40,259 bases of DNA from an uncultured Agathobacter sp. (lineage in GTDB: Bacteria; Bacillota; Clostridia; Lachnospirales; Lachnospiraceae): NCBI GenBank assembly GCA_944381555.1, contig CALWLL010000028.1:1-40259 (forward strand), written 5' to 3'. Below the pieces are notes generated by a model, which ran no database searches, was not told the DNA's origin, and was given only the letters and a program-made list of their open reading frames with translations. The translations under genes were made by a program, and so were the position numbers. Below are positions 25,736 to 33,936 of this stretch, piece by piece (position 1 is the first letter of the stretch; each line of letters begins with the position of its first letter).

Positions 25736-27010
25736 ATGGAATTAGGACCCGGGCATATTGTCCAATTAGTTAGTATCGGTGTTTTAGTTTTTTTGTCAGC
25801 GTTTTTCTCATCATCCGAAACAGCCCTTGTGACAGTAAACAAAATACGCATGAAGCATATGGCGGAGAACGGCGACAAACGCGCCGCAAAAGTCCTTAAA
25901 GTAACCAGTGACAACGGTAAAATGCTTTCAGCTATTTTAATTGGTAATAACATTGTAAATATTGGGGCATCTTCCATTGCAACCACTCTTGCCATTGACA
26001 TTTTTGGCAGTATCGGTTCTGGTATTGCAACTGGTGTACTTACGATTGTAATCCTTATTTTCGGTGAAGTTTCACCAAAAACAATGGCAACAATTAAGGC
26101 TGATTCCTTTGCTTTAGCCAACGCGGGAATTATAGAATTTCTGATGTTTTTGTTAACCCCGCTTATCTTCATTATCAATAAAATGTCATCTGCGGTTTTA
26201 TGGGTGCTTCACATTAATCCAAATGATGCAGATACCGCAATGACAGAAGATGAAATCCGTACGATTGTTGATGAAAGTCAGGAAAGCGGTGAAATTGAAG
26301 ACGAAGAACGCGAAATGATCCATAACGTATTTGACTTCGGCGACTCTTTAGCCAAAGAAGTCATGGTGCCAAGAATTGACATGGCATTTGTTCAAGTCGA
26401 TTCTACCTATGAAGAATTGATTGAACTCTTCCGTCAAGATAAATTTACGCGTCTTCCCGTATATGACGACTCTACCGATCATGTAATTGGTATTATCAAT
26501 ATGAAGGACCTTCTTCTCACAGATAACTCTGAAAATTTTTCCGTGCGGGATATTATTCGTGAACCATATTTTACATATGAACACAAGAATATTTCCGACT
26601 TATTTATGGAAATGCGCAAATCCTCTATTTCTCTTGCTATTGTCTTAGATGAGTATGGTGTAACTGCCGGACTTGTAACCTTAGAAGACTTATTGGAAGA
26701 AATTGTAGGAGAGATTCGTGATGAATACGATACGGATGAGGTTGATTCGATTGTAAAAACCGGTGAACGTGAATTCATGGTGCAGGGCGCTACTAACTTA
26801 GATGATGTTAGTAATGAGCTTGGCGTCACATTCAAGTCAGATGATTATGATACCATCGGCGGATATTGTCTTGAATTATTAGACCATCTTCCAGAGAAAA
26901 ATGAAATCGTATTTACCGAAGATGGCATTTTGCTCAAGATCGAAGAGGTTGATAAAAACCGTATTGAACGCATTTTGATTAAACTCCCGGAAAAGACCAC
27001 AGAAGAATAA
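25736..27010 (+). CDS. CNNM/CorC (hemolysin C-like) membrane protein with CBS domains
   Basis: A 424-residue protein. The N-terminal DUF21/CNNM membrane domain has about four hydrophobic segments (residues 5-25, 60-85, 88-108 and 122-145). It contains the family motif FFSSSETALVTVN near residue 23. Two CBS domains follow (about residues 200-315, starting MVPRIDMAFV), then a C-terminal CorC/HlyC domain (about 335-415). Members are implicated in Mg2+ or Co2+ efflux and homeostasis, and the older 'hemolysin' name is not supported by function. AAAGAGG precedes the start. A terminator follows. The exact substrate cannot be told from sequence. Confidence 0.92.
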   Translation: MELGPGHIVQLVSIGVLVFLSAFFSSSETALVTVNKIRMKHMAENGDKRAAKVLKVTSDNGKMLSAILIGNNIVNIGASSIATTLAIDIFGSIGSGIATGVLTIVILIFGEVSPKTMATIKADSFALANAGIIEFLMFLLTPLIFIINKMSSAVLWVLHINPNDADTAMTEDEIRTIVDESQESGEIEDEEREMIHNVFDFGDSLAKEVMVPRIDMAFVQVDSTYEELIELFRQDKFTRLPVYDDSTDHVIGIINMKDLLLTDNSENFSVRDIIREPYFTYEHKNISDLFMEMRKSSISLAIVLDEYGVTAGLVTLEDLLEEIVGEIRDEYDTDEVDSIVKTGEREFMVQGATNLDDVSNELGVTFKSDDYDTIGGYCLELLDHLPEKNEIVFTEDGILLKIEEVDKNRIERILIKLPEKTTEE

Positions 27011-27052
27011 ACTGCATCTTTTAAAAACCTCCTATCAAACAATTGATAACCG

Positions 27053-27080
27053 ACCGGCAGCCTATGGCTGCCGGTTTTTT
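27053..27080 (+). terminator. Rho-independent terminator of the CNNM-family gene
   Basis: ACCGGCAGCC and GGCTGCCGGT form a perfect 10-bp stem with a 3-base loop, followed by TTTTTT. Confidence 0.95.
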
Positions 27081-27120
27081 CAGACGCAAAAACATGCGCC
27101 GGCCGCACACTTTGTTCTTT

Positions 27121-28950
27121 TCACCTTGCACTGCCATATAACGCGTCTAGCAGTTTTGTATATTCCGGTTCTGTTTTCCAAACGGAATCCTCCCACAATC
27201 CTCCGGCATCTTCTGCAATCCAGTTCCCTTCTGCGTCTTTATAATACTTTTCACTAATAAAGCGCACTGTTATTTTCGGGTTCGCTTCCTTAAACGCATA
27301 GAGTGTAATCGTGCTGTTATTTGCATATTCCAATCCAAAATGACTTACCAATTCCGTAACATCCACAATCTGGTTACATATATAATCCGGTATCCGCGCA
27401 TCCGGCGAGAAGCTCCAGCCTGCCAGTTTCCCGTCTTCAAACGAAAAACCTTCGGAAGGTAATGGAATGGAGTCCGTATACTTTACCGCAACAGAATCAA
27501 TATTTCCTTCCGCTCCATTTCCAGCAAATCGTACGGTATATGTATTTGGTTCCCATACAGCATACAAATCCACACTTGGCGCTACCTTTTTAAGCCATTC
27601 ATAGGATAATGCCTGTTCTACGCCAAAATAGGCTTGTGCCACAATCCGGGAGGTCGACCATCCTGACTGGTAATGTCCGGCTTTCCTCCATCCCATATCC
27701 CGCAGCGCATAGTTATCCTCACTTAAAGACACCTGCATAGTCCGCATTTCTTTATCCTTATTATGCAGATTTCTATATAGATGGATTGCTACATTTTCTT
27801 TGGAAGCAGTTGCAGTCATTGTCACATCACCATATATCGTAAATGTATAGTTCTGGGACACCGTATTGTGGGTCCCGTTCCACCCTGCAAACGTATATCC
27901 CCTCTGTGTAGCTGCTGTAATTGTCACTTTTGTTCCATAGCAATACTCTCCTGCCCCCGATACGCTGGCAATCCCATCTCCACAAATCAATTTTACTTGA
28001 GAGAACATATTTTGCACGTTTTTTTCATAATATGACTTTAATGCTTCCTTGGTCTTTGATGACCAGTTCTGGGCATTTACAATTCCATTATAGGTTGTAT
28101 AAACCTTCCCGCATATAATTCCGGAATCCGACACTGCTCCCTGACGTACATTATTTTTTACTATTGTAATACAGGCGTCAAAAATAACTGCACTATCAGG
28201 ACTCATCAGTACCTTACAGGCATTCTCCGACAAACGAGACTTTAAATTCTCCAAAGACACACAGTACAAAGAATACCGATACCCATTTACATTGCGGGCA
28301 TCCACTTCCTCCATATATTGACCTTCAATCGAATAATATATCTGCTCAATGACTGTCCCCTTTACATCCCGCACAGTCACCCGCCACCCCAGATTCTCAT
28401 ATCTTATTCTGGCGCCGGAAGCCAGTTTTCCTCTCGTTGCATAATATATCATTCCTTTCTTATCGGCTCCCGGCTCAAATACCATAGCAGAGCCATATGT
28501 CTGATAATACTTATACGCATTTGTCAGTACGCTGCCCGCCGTACCCTGCGACCTTGATTTGAGCAATTGCGTTTTTTCTGCATTCTGCTGTGTATGCTGC
28601 TCAACAATTGCCGTTTTCTCACAGACAATACTCTTCTCCTTCCCATTGAACTGGCGGAACCGTTCTATAACCTTCACGGATAGAATACCTTTTTTTAAAT
28701 CCATCTTGTTTACTTGAACTTCTACAGCCCCGTTTATTCCCACATCTAGCGTAAGCTCGTCTATCAGCCTCTGCTTTACTGCCTCTTCGTCATCGCTTTT
28801 ATACTCTTTCATCAAAATATTTTCTACAACACGGGATACCCTGTTTTCCAATTCATTCTTTCGTATTTCATAAGAAAATGCGCTAAACGCGATTGTGATG
28901 GCATACATTGTTATACATATGCCGATGGCTGCTAAAATAATATTTTTCAA
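27121..28950 (-). CDS. Pilus-locus surface protein with pseudopilin-like anchor and InlB-type repeats
   Basis: A 609-residue protein that begins with a TTG start (GAGGTGAG five bases upstream). Residues 1-25 are a hydrophobic pseudopilin-like or signal-anchor segment (IILAAIGICITMYAI), followed by charged helix (about 28-65). The middle (66-315) is mixed alpha/beta of unknown fold. Two InlB-type beta repeats follow: residues about 320-382, with GYTFAGWNGT, and about 470-560, with a second Tyr-Val-Phe and GWSFSPD pattern. The C-terminal end resembles other large Lachnospiraceae surface proteins. It is the last gene of the Tad-like operon, and its position and size make it a candidate minor pilin, tip adhesin or anchor. 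That role is inference; the receptor is unknown. A weak GC-rich hairpin with TGTTTTT near 27090-27107 could be its terminator. Confidence 0.75.
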   Translation of the reverse strand: MKNIILAAIGICITMYAITIAFSAFSYEIRKNELENRVSRVVENILMKEYKSDDEEAVKQRLIDELTLDVGINGAVEVQVNKMDLKKGILSVKVIERFRQFNGKEKSIVCEKTAIVEQHTQQNAEKTQLLKSRSQGTAGSVLTNAYKYYQTYGSAMVFEPGADKKGMIYYATRGKLASGARIRYENLGWRVTVRDVKGTVIEQIYYSIEGQYMEEVDARNVNGYRYSLYCVSLENLKSRLSENACKVLMSPDSAVIFDACITIVKNNVRQGAVSDSGIICGKVYTTYNGIVNAQNWSSKTKEALKSYYEKNVQNMFSQVKLICGDGIASVSGAGEYCYGTKVTITAATQRGYTFAGWNGTHNTVSQNYTFTIYGDVTMTATASKENVAIHLYRNLHNKDKEMRTMQVSLSEDNYALRDMGWRKAGHYQSGWSTSRIVAQAYFGVEQALSYEWLKKVAPSVDLYAVWEPNTYTVRFAGNGAEGNIDSVAVKYTDSIPLPSEGFSFEDGKLAGWSFSPDARIPDYICNQIVDVTELVSHFGLEYANNSTITLYAFKEANPKITVRFISEKYYKDAEGNWIAEDAGGLWEDSVWKTEPEYTKLLDALYGSAR

Positions 28951-28959
28951 TTTCTCACC

Positions 28960-29058
28960 TCACATTGCCTGAAGCAGCAAATGAAATCCTCTGAGCACGG
29001 CTGCTCCAACGAGCATTAAGATAATACTGATTCCGTATTCTTCTATGACTTGTTTCAC
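28960..29058 (-). CDS. 32-residue pilin-like membrane peptide
   Basis: A very short gene missed by usual length limits: GTG start at 29058 with AGGAGG five bases upstream, stop at 28960. The peptide starts MKQVIEEYG and continues with a hydrophobic helix (ISIILMLVGAAVL) and a short tail. The Flp-like pilin of the same operon starts MKEVFQEYG before its hydrophobic helix, so the two are probably paralogous, this one lacking the pilin C-terminal part. It sits 8 bases after the TadE-like gene and 9 bases before the adhesin start. The strong ribosome binding site, tight spacing and shared start motif support translation. A role as minor pilin or pilus plug is only inferred. Confidence 0.65.
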   Translation of the reverse strand: MKQVIEEYGISIILMLVGAAVLRGFHLLLQAM

Positions 29059-29066
29059 ATTTCCTC

Positions 29067-29444
29067 CTATCTGGCATAGCCTATGACCGTTTGCTTTTCT
29101 GCTACTTGAAAAAAGATAATTTCTACCGGATATTGCAGCGTCACCTGCGCCATCTGTACCTCTTTTATATTCTCTGGTATTGCTTCTGCCTCCCTACAGA
29201 CCACAGGCATTTCGTCTTCCTGATAGAATATGATCTCCAACTCATACCCATATGCCTCTGATGCTGTAAATGCCTGCTCTGCCACTGTATGTGCATAGCT
29301 GCTGTTTTCTAACTCATTGATAATTACCGCATGGAAATCCTGCGCCTGCAATGTTTGAAAAAACACGCCTAATATTCCCAGAGCAGAGCACATCATAAAC
29401 AAAACAATGAATATTCCTGTAAACGCCTTCAAAATCTGACTCAT
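29067..29444 (-). CDS. TadE-like minor pseudopilin
   Basis: A 125-residue protein with one N-terminal hydrophobic helix (about residues 8-30, FTGIFIVLFMMCSALGILG) and an extracytoplasmic alpha/beta part. This layout is typical of TadE/TadF pseudopilins, which help assemble Flp pili and are membrane anchored. The conserved Glu used by prepilin peptidase is not obvious in the short cytoplasmic segment (MSQILKAF), so processing is uncertain. GGAGG precedes the ATG. The gene lies between the TadB/C-type gene and the micro-pilin with 8-base gaps on each side. Identification rests on topology and operon position. Confidence 0.6.
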   Translation of the reverse strand: MSQILKAFTGIFIVLFMMCSALGILGVFFQTLQAQDFHAVIINELENSSYAHTVAEQAFTASEAYGYELEIIFYQEDEMPVVCREAEAIPENIKEVQMAQVTLQYPVEIIFFQVAEKQTVIGYAR

Positions 29445-29452
29445 ACTACCTC

Positions 29453-30838
29453 CTATAACATCATCCCCTGCATAAAATGCATCATAAGAACCACCATATC
29501 TGCCACCAGTTTAAAAGACGCCGCCAGAACCGGAAGCAAAAATAACACATACATTCCTGCCGCAGAATCTTTTAACAGCTCCGTTTCCGTAAGGTCTAAC
29601 AGTTCCATGTTTTTCCCAACCAGTTCACTAATCTGCTTGTCTGCATTTCCACTGTTTCCGATTGAGAGGGAATACAGAATCCCCATAGCAGAATGCACCT
29701 CTGGAATGGGAAAATGAGCCAGAAATTTGTGATACGGTCCTGCGTCCTCCGGCTGCATTTCCAAACGTTCCGTTAAAAGATAAAGCTCCCTGCGCAATAC
29801 TCCGGGAACATATTCTTGTGATTTTTGTAATGCAACCTGCACATTCTCGCTTTGAAGCAGCAATACCAAATCCAGAAGCCAGTTTGGGAACGCATATTTG
29901 ATTTGACGGGTAAGCGATTTCTCCATAAGCTTTCTTCCTACTTTGTGCTGCTGAAAAAAGATGAGGGTAAGCGCTAACGCCGCCGCCACCAGCCATTTGT
30001 TCCCGTATAAAAAAGCAAACACCGTAATAACAATTCCTGCAATACCCAGAATAGCAGAAAGTTTCTTTTCCTTCTTTTCATCATAATTCCGGTAGCTTTC
30101 CATTTTCTTTACATAGTATTCTTCCTTTTCGTCCAATTGTAATTCTATCCAATCTGCTGCCAGATACTTTTGTCCCAGCAAAATTACCAGATCATCTGCC
30201 GCAATCACAAGAAACGCAAATATCTGTAGTATCCACTCCCTGCTAATGTCCATATCCGTAACCGGCAGATAAATGATAGCAGAACAAATAAGCAGCGAGG
30301 CAATTACGGATAAAACAATATCCGTAAACTGCTTCTTACGTCCTGCAATGGCCTCCTTGATGCGCTTTTCCCAACGGTTTTTATCTGTCAGTAAAAGTGT
30401 AACCGGTTTTCCGATTTCTCCCCCATAGTATTCTACATGGAGCATAAATCTGTGTACGTCCTTTATCCTCTTACATGGAAATTCCTTCTCGATCATACCC
30501 AGAGCTTCTTCCAATACCTCGGTCTCGTCAAAGGTCATGGTCATATAATCCAGCGCCGCACTTATCCGGTTCTTCATCCGCCCTTCCGGGATTGTCTGGC
30601 ACACATCCCGTACCGCCAGATCCACTTTTTCTTCCTTTGCAAAGGCATATAGAAGGGTATCCAGATACAGCGCCGCCTCCTGAAACCGCTTTTGGTTCAT
30701 CCGTGACTTCTGATGCCACTTGCGATGCATCGGTATCATAATCAACGCGTATATTCCCAAAGCCAGCACAATCCAAATATTTAGCTTCAGCAGGATATGC
30801 AGAAAATAGATAATCACAAAAACCGTAATATAAATCAT
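29453..30838 (-). CDS. TadB/TadC-type pilus assembly membrane protein (type II secretion F domain)
   Basis: A 461-residue inner-membrane platform protein. Hydrophobic pairs occur at about residues 3-35, 170-215, 258-290 and 425-460, separated by two cytoplasmic helical regions typical of GspF/TadB-like folds (for example ALGMIEKEFPCKRIKDV and GMLYSLS-like segments near 375). Such proteins transmit ATPase motion from TadA to the growing pilin fibre. Most Tad systems have separate TadB and TadC proteins, whereas only one such protein is present here. GGGGG lies six bases before the ATG. It is 10 bases downstream of the ATPase gene. Confidence 0.75.
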   Translation of the reverse strand: MIYITVFVIIYFLHILLKLNIWIVLALGIYALIMIPMHRKWHQKSRMNQKRFQEAALYLDTLLYAFAKEEKVDLAVRDVCQTIPEGRMKNRISAALDYMTMTFDETEVLEEALGMIEKEFPCKRIKDVHRFMLHVEYYGGEIGKPVTLLLTDKNRWEKRIKEAIAGRKKQFTDIVLSVIASLLICSAIIYLPVTDMDISREWILQIFAFLVIAADDLVILLGQKYLAADWIELQLDEKEEYYVKKMESYRNYDEKKEKKLSAILGIAGIVITVFAFLYGNKWLVAAALALTLIFFQQHKVGRKLMEKSLTRQIKYAFPNWLLDLVLLLQSENVQVALQKSQEYVPGVLRRELYLLTERLEMQPEDAGPYHKFLAHFPIPEVHSAMGILYSLSIGNSGNADKQISELVGKNMELLDLTETELLKDSAAGMYVLFLLPVLAASFKLVADMVVLMMHFMQGMML

Positions 30839-30848
30839 GCCGCACCCC

Positions 30849-31922
30849 CTACATAAAAATACCGGTGCTTAAAAGCCGGCTTTCTAACAATTCGCTGCAA
30901 AATGGATCTTCAAATCCTGCTCTCTGAAACAGCCTTAAAATGCTGTCCGGAAGCTGCTTCAAAACACATACTCCATCAAATACTACCATCTCAATTCTGT
31001 TTTCCCCCTTTTCCCGAAGATAAAAACACACCTGGTCAATATAACGTCTGGCAATTCCGTCTTCATCATTTCTTTTTCGTACCAGTACGCCCACATCCAG
31101 CGCCTGAAAAATGTCATTCTCCATCCTGTCCGCATCCGCACGGCTCTCAAGCATATTCAAAATGCGGTCCGGTACATTCCGCACATCATCCGTATGCAGA
31201 GTAGTCATACCCCGCACTCCCGTAGACCAGCTTTCCAGCAAATACTTAACCTCCTTGGAACGTGCTTCCGACAGCATTATCCACTTAGGATTTAAACGCA
31301 GGCTGGACTTAATTGCATCTGCATATCCAAAGGTATCCTCACTGACTTTAATCTCGATACAATCTTTTCCCGGATTCGTTCTGGCATAACGAATTTCCAA
31401 AGTATCCTCTATGGTAATCACTCTTTCGTCCGCAGGAATAAACTGGGAAAAGAATTTTACACATTCCGTTTTTCCTATTCCGGGCATTCCGCAAAATGTC
31501 AGGTTCATATGACTTTCTACGCAATTGATAAGCAGTGATAAAATCTCTTTGGAGCAGAATCTCTCCTGTAAGGCTTTTTGCGCAGTAAGGCGAATCACCG
31601 GAGGGGTTTTGCGGATACTGATACTTCTTCCCGACCTGGCGACCGATTCATGCAGTATGGTTACGCGAAGCTCACTGGTTTCTGCTTCCAGTTCGGGATT
31701 GCGTTTGTTGAACTGACGGCTTACCACATTGGCAATCCGCTGGGTAAACTGTTCTACGAAAGCAGTTGTGATGTTTTCGTCTACATACTGTTGGTTTACC
31801 TTATATCGTTCGTTATAAATATTTGTAATCCATACCTCCCTGCCATTGTAATCTATATCTGTAATATCCTGATTGGCCACATATTTCCAAAGAGTGCCAA
31901 AATACTCTTTCCCTAATTCCAT
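30849..31922 (-). CDS. TadA/CpaF-type pilus assembly ATPase
   Basis: A 357-residue type II/IV secretion ATPase that powers pilin assembly. The Walker A motif is GMPGIGKT (145-152). The Walker B region is WIMLSEARSKE (Glu219), and the His box is TTLHTDD (His243). In most CpaF/TadA proteins, as I recall them, the Walker B region reads GEVRG-E, so the Ser-Glu-Ala-Arg version is a small departure with the key Glu and Arg kept. The N-terminal 110 residues match the CpaF N-domain. GAGGGG precedes the ATG, and the gene starts 11 bases after the pilin. Confidence 0.9.
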   Translation of the reverse strand: MELGKEYFGTLWKYVANQDITDIDYNGREVWITNIYNERYKVNQQYVDENITTAFVEQFTQRIANVVSRQFNKRNPELEAETSELRVTILHESVARSGRSISIRKTPPVIRLTAQKALQERFCSKEILSLLINCVESHMNLTFCGMPGIGKTECVKFFSQFIPADERVITIEDTLEIRYARTNPGKDCIEIKVSEDTFGYADAIKSSLRLNPKWIMLSEARSKEVKYLLESWSTGVRGMTTLHTDDVRNVPDRILNMLESRADADRMENDIFQALDVGVLVRKRNDEDGIARRYIDQVCFYLREKGENRIEMVVFDGVCVLKQLPDSILRLFQRAGFEDPFCSELLESRLLSTGIFM

Positions 31923-31933
31923 ACTGTCCCCTC

Positions 31934-32116
31934 TTAGTTCTCTGTTCCAAAAGACAATCCGGCCTGGTTAAAAAAGTTCTCTATCAAATCTGTAAAAGCA
32001 GAACCTATAATTCCATTTTCTCCTGTTCCGATTATCGCAGAAATTACTCCAATCAGCGCTATAATCGCAATAATCGTAACAATAACGCCGCCATATTCCT
32101 GAAATACTTCTTTCAT
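31934..32116 (-). CDS. Flp-like type IVb pilin
   Basis: A 60-residue protein starting MKEVFQEYGG, with a hydrophobic helix at residues 10-30 (VIVTIIAIIALIGVISAII) and a short polar tail. Size, helix position and the Gly-Gly just before the helix fit Flp/TadA-system pilins, which are cleaved at a Gly before the helix. The start at 32116 is chosen because AAAGGAAAAGAT precedes it; the frame from 32167 only reads into the leader. It is the first gene of the operon, as the major pilin usually is. No prepilin peptidase gene is in the window. Confidence 0.7.
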   Translation of the reverse strand: MKEVFQEYGGVIVTIIAIIALIGVISAIIGTGENGIIGSAFTDLIENFFNQAGLSFGTEN

Positions 32117-32156
32117 ATCTTTTCCTTTCTCCGTATAGAAAACGGTCAAAAATGAT

Positions 32157-32230
32157 ATGCAGGACATTATTCAATTAAAATAAAAAGGATACCGCCGATG
32201 AATTTCCGGCATAGATTATCTGTCCTGCAT
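32157..32230 (-). promoter_or_regulatory. Palindromic leader of the pilin operon
   Basis: The transcript from the promoter at 32268-32296 would have a leader of about 145 bases. It contains ATGCAGGACA (32157-32166) complementary to TGTCCTGCAT (32221-32230), which could enclose a smaller GCCGATG/CCGGC hairpin. It does not match cyclic-di-GMP or other riboswitches that I know. Its role is unknown. Confidence 0.45.
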
Positions 32231-32267
32231 GACATTGCAAGACATTTATAAGAAAAAAGATAGGTGT

Positions 32268-32296
32268 ATTATAACGTGTCTGCTTACTTTTGTAAA
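32268..32296 (-). promoter_or_regulatory. Promoter of the Tad-like pilus operon
   Basis: Minus strand: TTTACA (32291-32296), 17-base spacer, TATAAT (32268-32273). Expected start of transcription near 32261. Confidence 0.75.
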
Positions 32297-32338
32297 GAAG
32301 TTTTTCAAGGCTAATGTATCACGGTCTTTTCCATGATA

Positions 32339-32369
32339 GAAAAAAGCAGACACTATAAGTGTCCGCTTT
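32339..32369 (-). terminator. Terminator overlapping the stop codon of the second chemoreceptor gene
   Basis: Minus strand: AAAGCGGACAC pairs with GTGTCTGCTTT around a 5-base loop, followed by T-rich DNA. The TAG stop of the gene (32353-32355) lies inside the hairpin. Confidence 0.85.
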
Positions 32370-33348
32370 CTTTTATCCTATTTCTTAACTCATTTGCAAG
32401 TCCGTCGTTTTCCCGATTGTACTGGTAAATCTCTTCTATCTGTCCCGAAAACGTCATGATGCTGTCCGTAAGCTCACTCATTGCAGCCGCCTGCCCATTC
32501 GCTGAATCACGGATAACTCCGATTGTCTTGGTTGCCTCATTCAACTGTTCCGACAATGTTTTTGCGATATAAGCAAAATCCTGCATCTTATCAAACATAA
32601 TCTTAGAATCTCCCTGATACTTATGTCCGACCTCAACCAGTTGGGAATAACTTCCAACAGTCTTTTCCCGCATGAATGCCACTACCTTATTCGCCTCTTC
32701 TGCCAACTGGCTTACGGCAGTAAGTACCGTATTGGAAATCTCATTAATTTCCCCTGCCGTTACGCTGGTCATAGACGCCAGCTTGGTAATCTCATCTGCA
32801 ACAACCGCAAATCCTCTGCCAGCCTCTCCAGCGCGGGCCGCCTCGATGGAAGCATTTAATGCAAGCAGATTGGTCTGGTCTGCAATTTCCATGATATCTT
32901 TGGTCAAATCGAGAATGCGCTCTGCTTTTTGGGACTGCTCAATTTTCTCTTTCATAGCTGTCTCAACTGCTTCCGCTTTTGCTTCTACTTCACGACGCTC
33001 CGCTTCCGAACGCGTCATGATTTCATATGCCGCATAATTGCTGTTCTGAGCATATTCGGCCCCTTCCTTAGCTTCTTCACTCATCTGAAGAAAAGATTCA
33101 TCCATCTCCCCCATTGTATCAGAAAGCTCGTTAATATTAGAAGACATTTCCTGCATAGACGCAGTAAATTCTCCCATTACACCAGAAATATCTGCCGTTT
33201 CTTCTGATATGTGTTCAATTTTTTTACTTACGCTTTCAATTGCATTTTCAAGGTCAGATGCTGATGCATATACATCTTCTAACACATTCTTTGTCTGCTG
33301 TCTTTCTGATTCAATTGCTTCATTCATTTTCTTTTGTCCAAATATCAT
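32353..33348 (-). CDS. Soluble methyl-accepting chemotaxis protein without a sensor domain
   Basis: A 331-residue cytoplasmic chemoreceptor. The start at 33348 is chosen because GGGGGA lies seven bases upstream; the earlier frame from 33525 overlaps the promoter. There is no membrane segment and no recognisable ligand-binding domain. The protein is coiled coil almost throughout, with the signalling tip [20 protein letters not shown] near residues 195-215. It could sense through its coiled coil, or form mixed arrays with other receptors. Neighbouring genes do not suggest a signal. A promoter (33388-33416) and a terminator flank it, making a single-gene unit next to the pilus operon. Confidence 0.88.
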   Translation of the reverse strand: MIFGQKKMNEAIESERQQTKNVLEDVYASASDLENAIESVSKKIEHISEETADISGVMGEFTASMQEMSSNINELSDTMGEMDESFLQMSEEAKEGAEYAQNSNYAAYEIMTRSEAERREVEAKAEAVETAMKEKIEQSQKAERILDLTKDIMEIADQTNLLALNASIEAARAGEAGRGFAVVADEITKLASMTSVTAGEINEISNTVLTAVSQLAEEANKVVAFMREKTVGSYSQLVEVGHKYQGDSKIMFDKMQDFAYIAKTLSEQLNEATKTIGVIRDSANGQAAAMSELTDSIMTFSGQIEEIYQYNRENDGLANELRNRIKESGHL

Positions 33349-33387
33349 TCGTAATCCCCCGTGATTGTTTTGCACATATATAGCTTT

Positions 33388-33416
33388 AGAATAACAAACA
33401 TTCGTAATTTTGTAAA
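33388..33416 (-). promoter_or_regulatory. Promoter of the second chemoreceptor gene
   Basis: Minus strand: TTTACA (33411-33416), 17-base spacer, TATTCT (33388-33393). The -35 and spacing resemble the pilus promoter nearby. Confidence 0.7.
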
Positions 33417-33421
33417 GAAAT

Positions 33422-33450
33422 AAAGCGTTCCCATTGGTATGAGAACGCTT
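33422..33450 (-). terminator. Terminator of the C_GCAxxG_C_C gene
   Basis: Minus strand: AAGCGTTC pairs with GAACGCTT (outer arms 33443-33450 and 33423-33430), followed by TATTTCTTT. It begins 6 bases after the stop codon. Confidence 0.8.
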
Positions 33451-33455
33451 AAAAA

Positions 33456-33923
33456 TTACAAAATATGAATTTCTTTCAGATATGCTTCCAAAATCTCCGC
33501 CGCACTTCCGATTTTTTCCGTGCATGGACGGTTCTTATAATACTCTGGGCTGCGTTTCTCAGGTATGGCATCCTGACGCTTTACATCAAGACCAAGGAGT
33601 TCACGGCAAATGATGGAATTGTTGGCTTCTTCATAACGCCTTGCAAGCTCCTGTATATGTCCATACAGTTCCTTCTTCCCTTCGTAATCTCCTTTTTCAT
33701 TATATCCTTTGATGCAGCCCATAATCATAAACATTCCGGTTACACTTCCGCACACTTCGCGAAGCCGGCCCATACCCCCGCCAAATGGAGAGGCAATTCT
33801 TAAGGCTGTATGGATATCCATATCTGCATACTTTTGGATTACATCTTCGAATGCGAGCATGATGCACTGCGAGCAGTTATATCCATCTAAAAAGCTCTGC
33901 ATGGCTATTTCTTTTCTGGTCAT
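33456..33923 (-). CDS. C_GCAxxG_C_C family (putative redox) protein
   Basis: A 155-residue cytoplasmic protein with the family pattern: GYNCSQC (Cys17, Cys20), the Gly-rich [17 protein letters not shown] (Cys58), Cys106 in ICRELLG and Cys134 in RPCTEK. Members are thought to be redox-active or metal-binding; no reaction is established. The gene is followed by a terminator and lies 13 bases downstream of the aminotransferase, so the two may be co-transcribed. AAAGGAAACAG precedes the ATG. Confidence 0.9.
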   Translation of the reverse strand: MTRKEIAMQSFLDGYNCSQCIMLAFEDVIQKYADMDIHTALRIASPFGGGMGRLREVCGSVTGMFMIMGCIKGYNEKGDYEGKKELYGHIQELARRYEEANNSIICRELLGLDVKRQDAIPEKRSPEYYKNRPCTEKIGSAAEILEAYLKEIHIL

Positions 33924-33936
33924 ACTGTTTCCTTTT

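Noticed and set aside
32117-32268. Cyclic-di-GMP riboswitch in the pilus leader
   Set aside because: The conserved GEMM core sequences are absent; only generic hairpins are seen.
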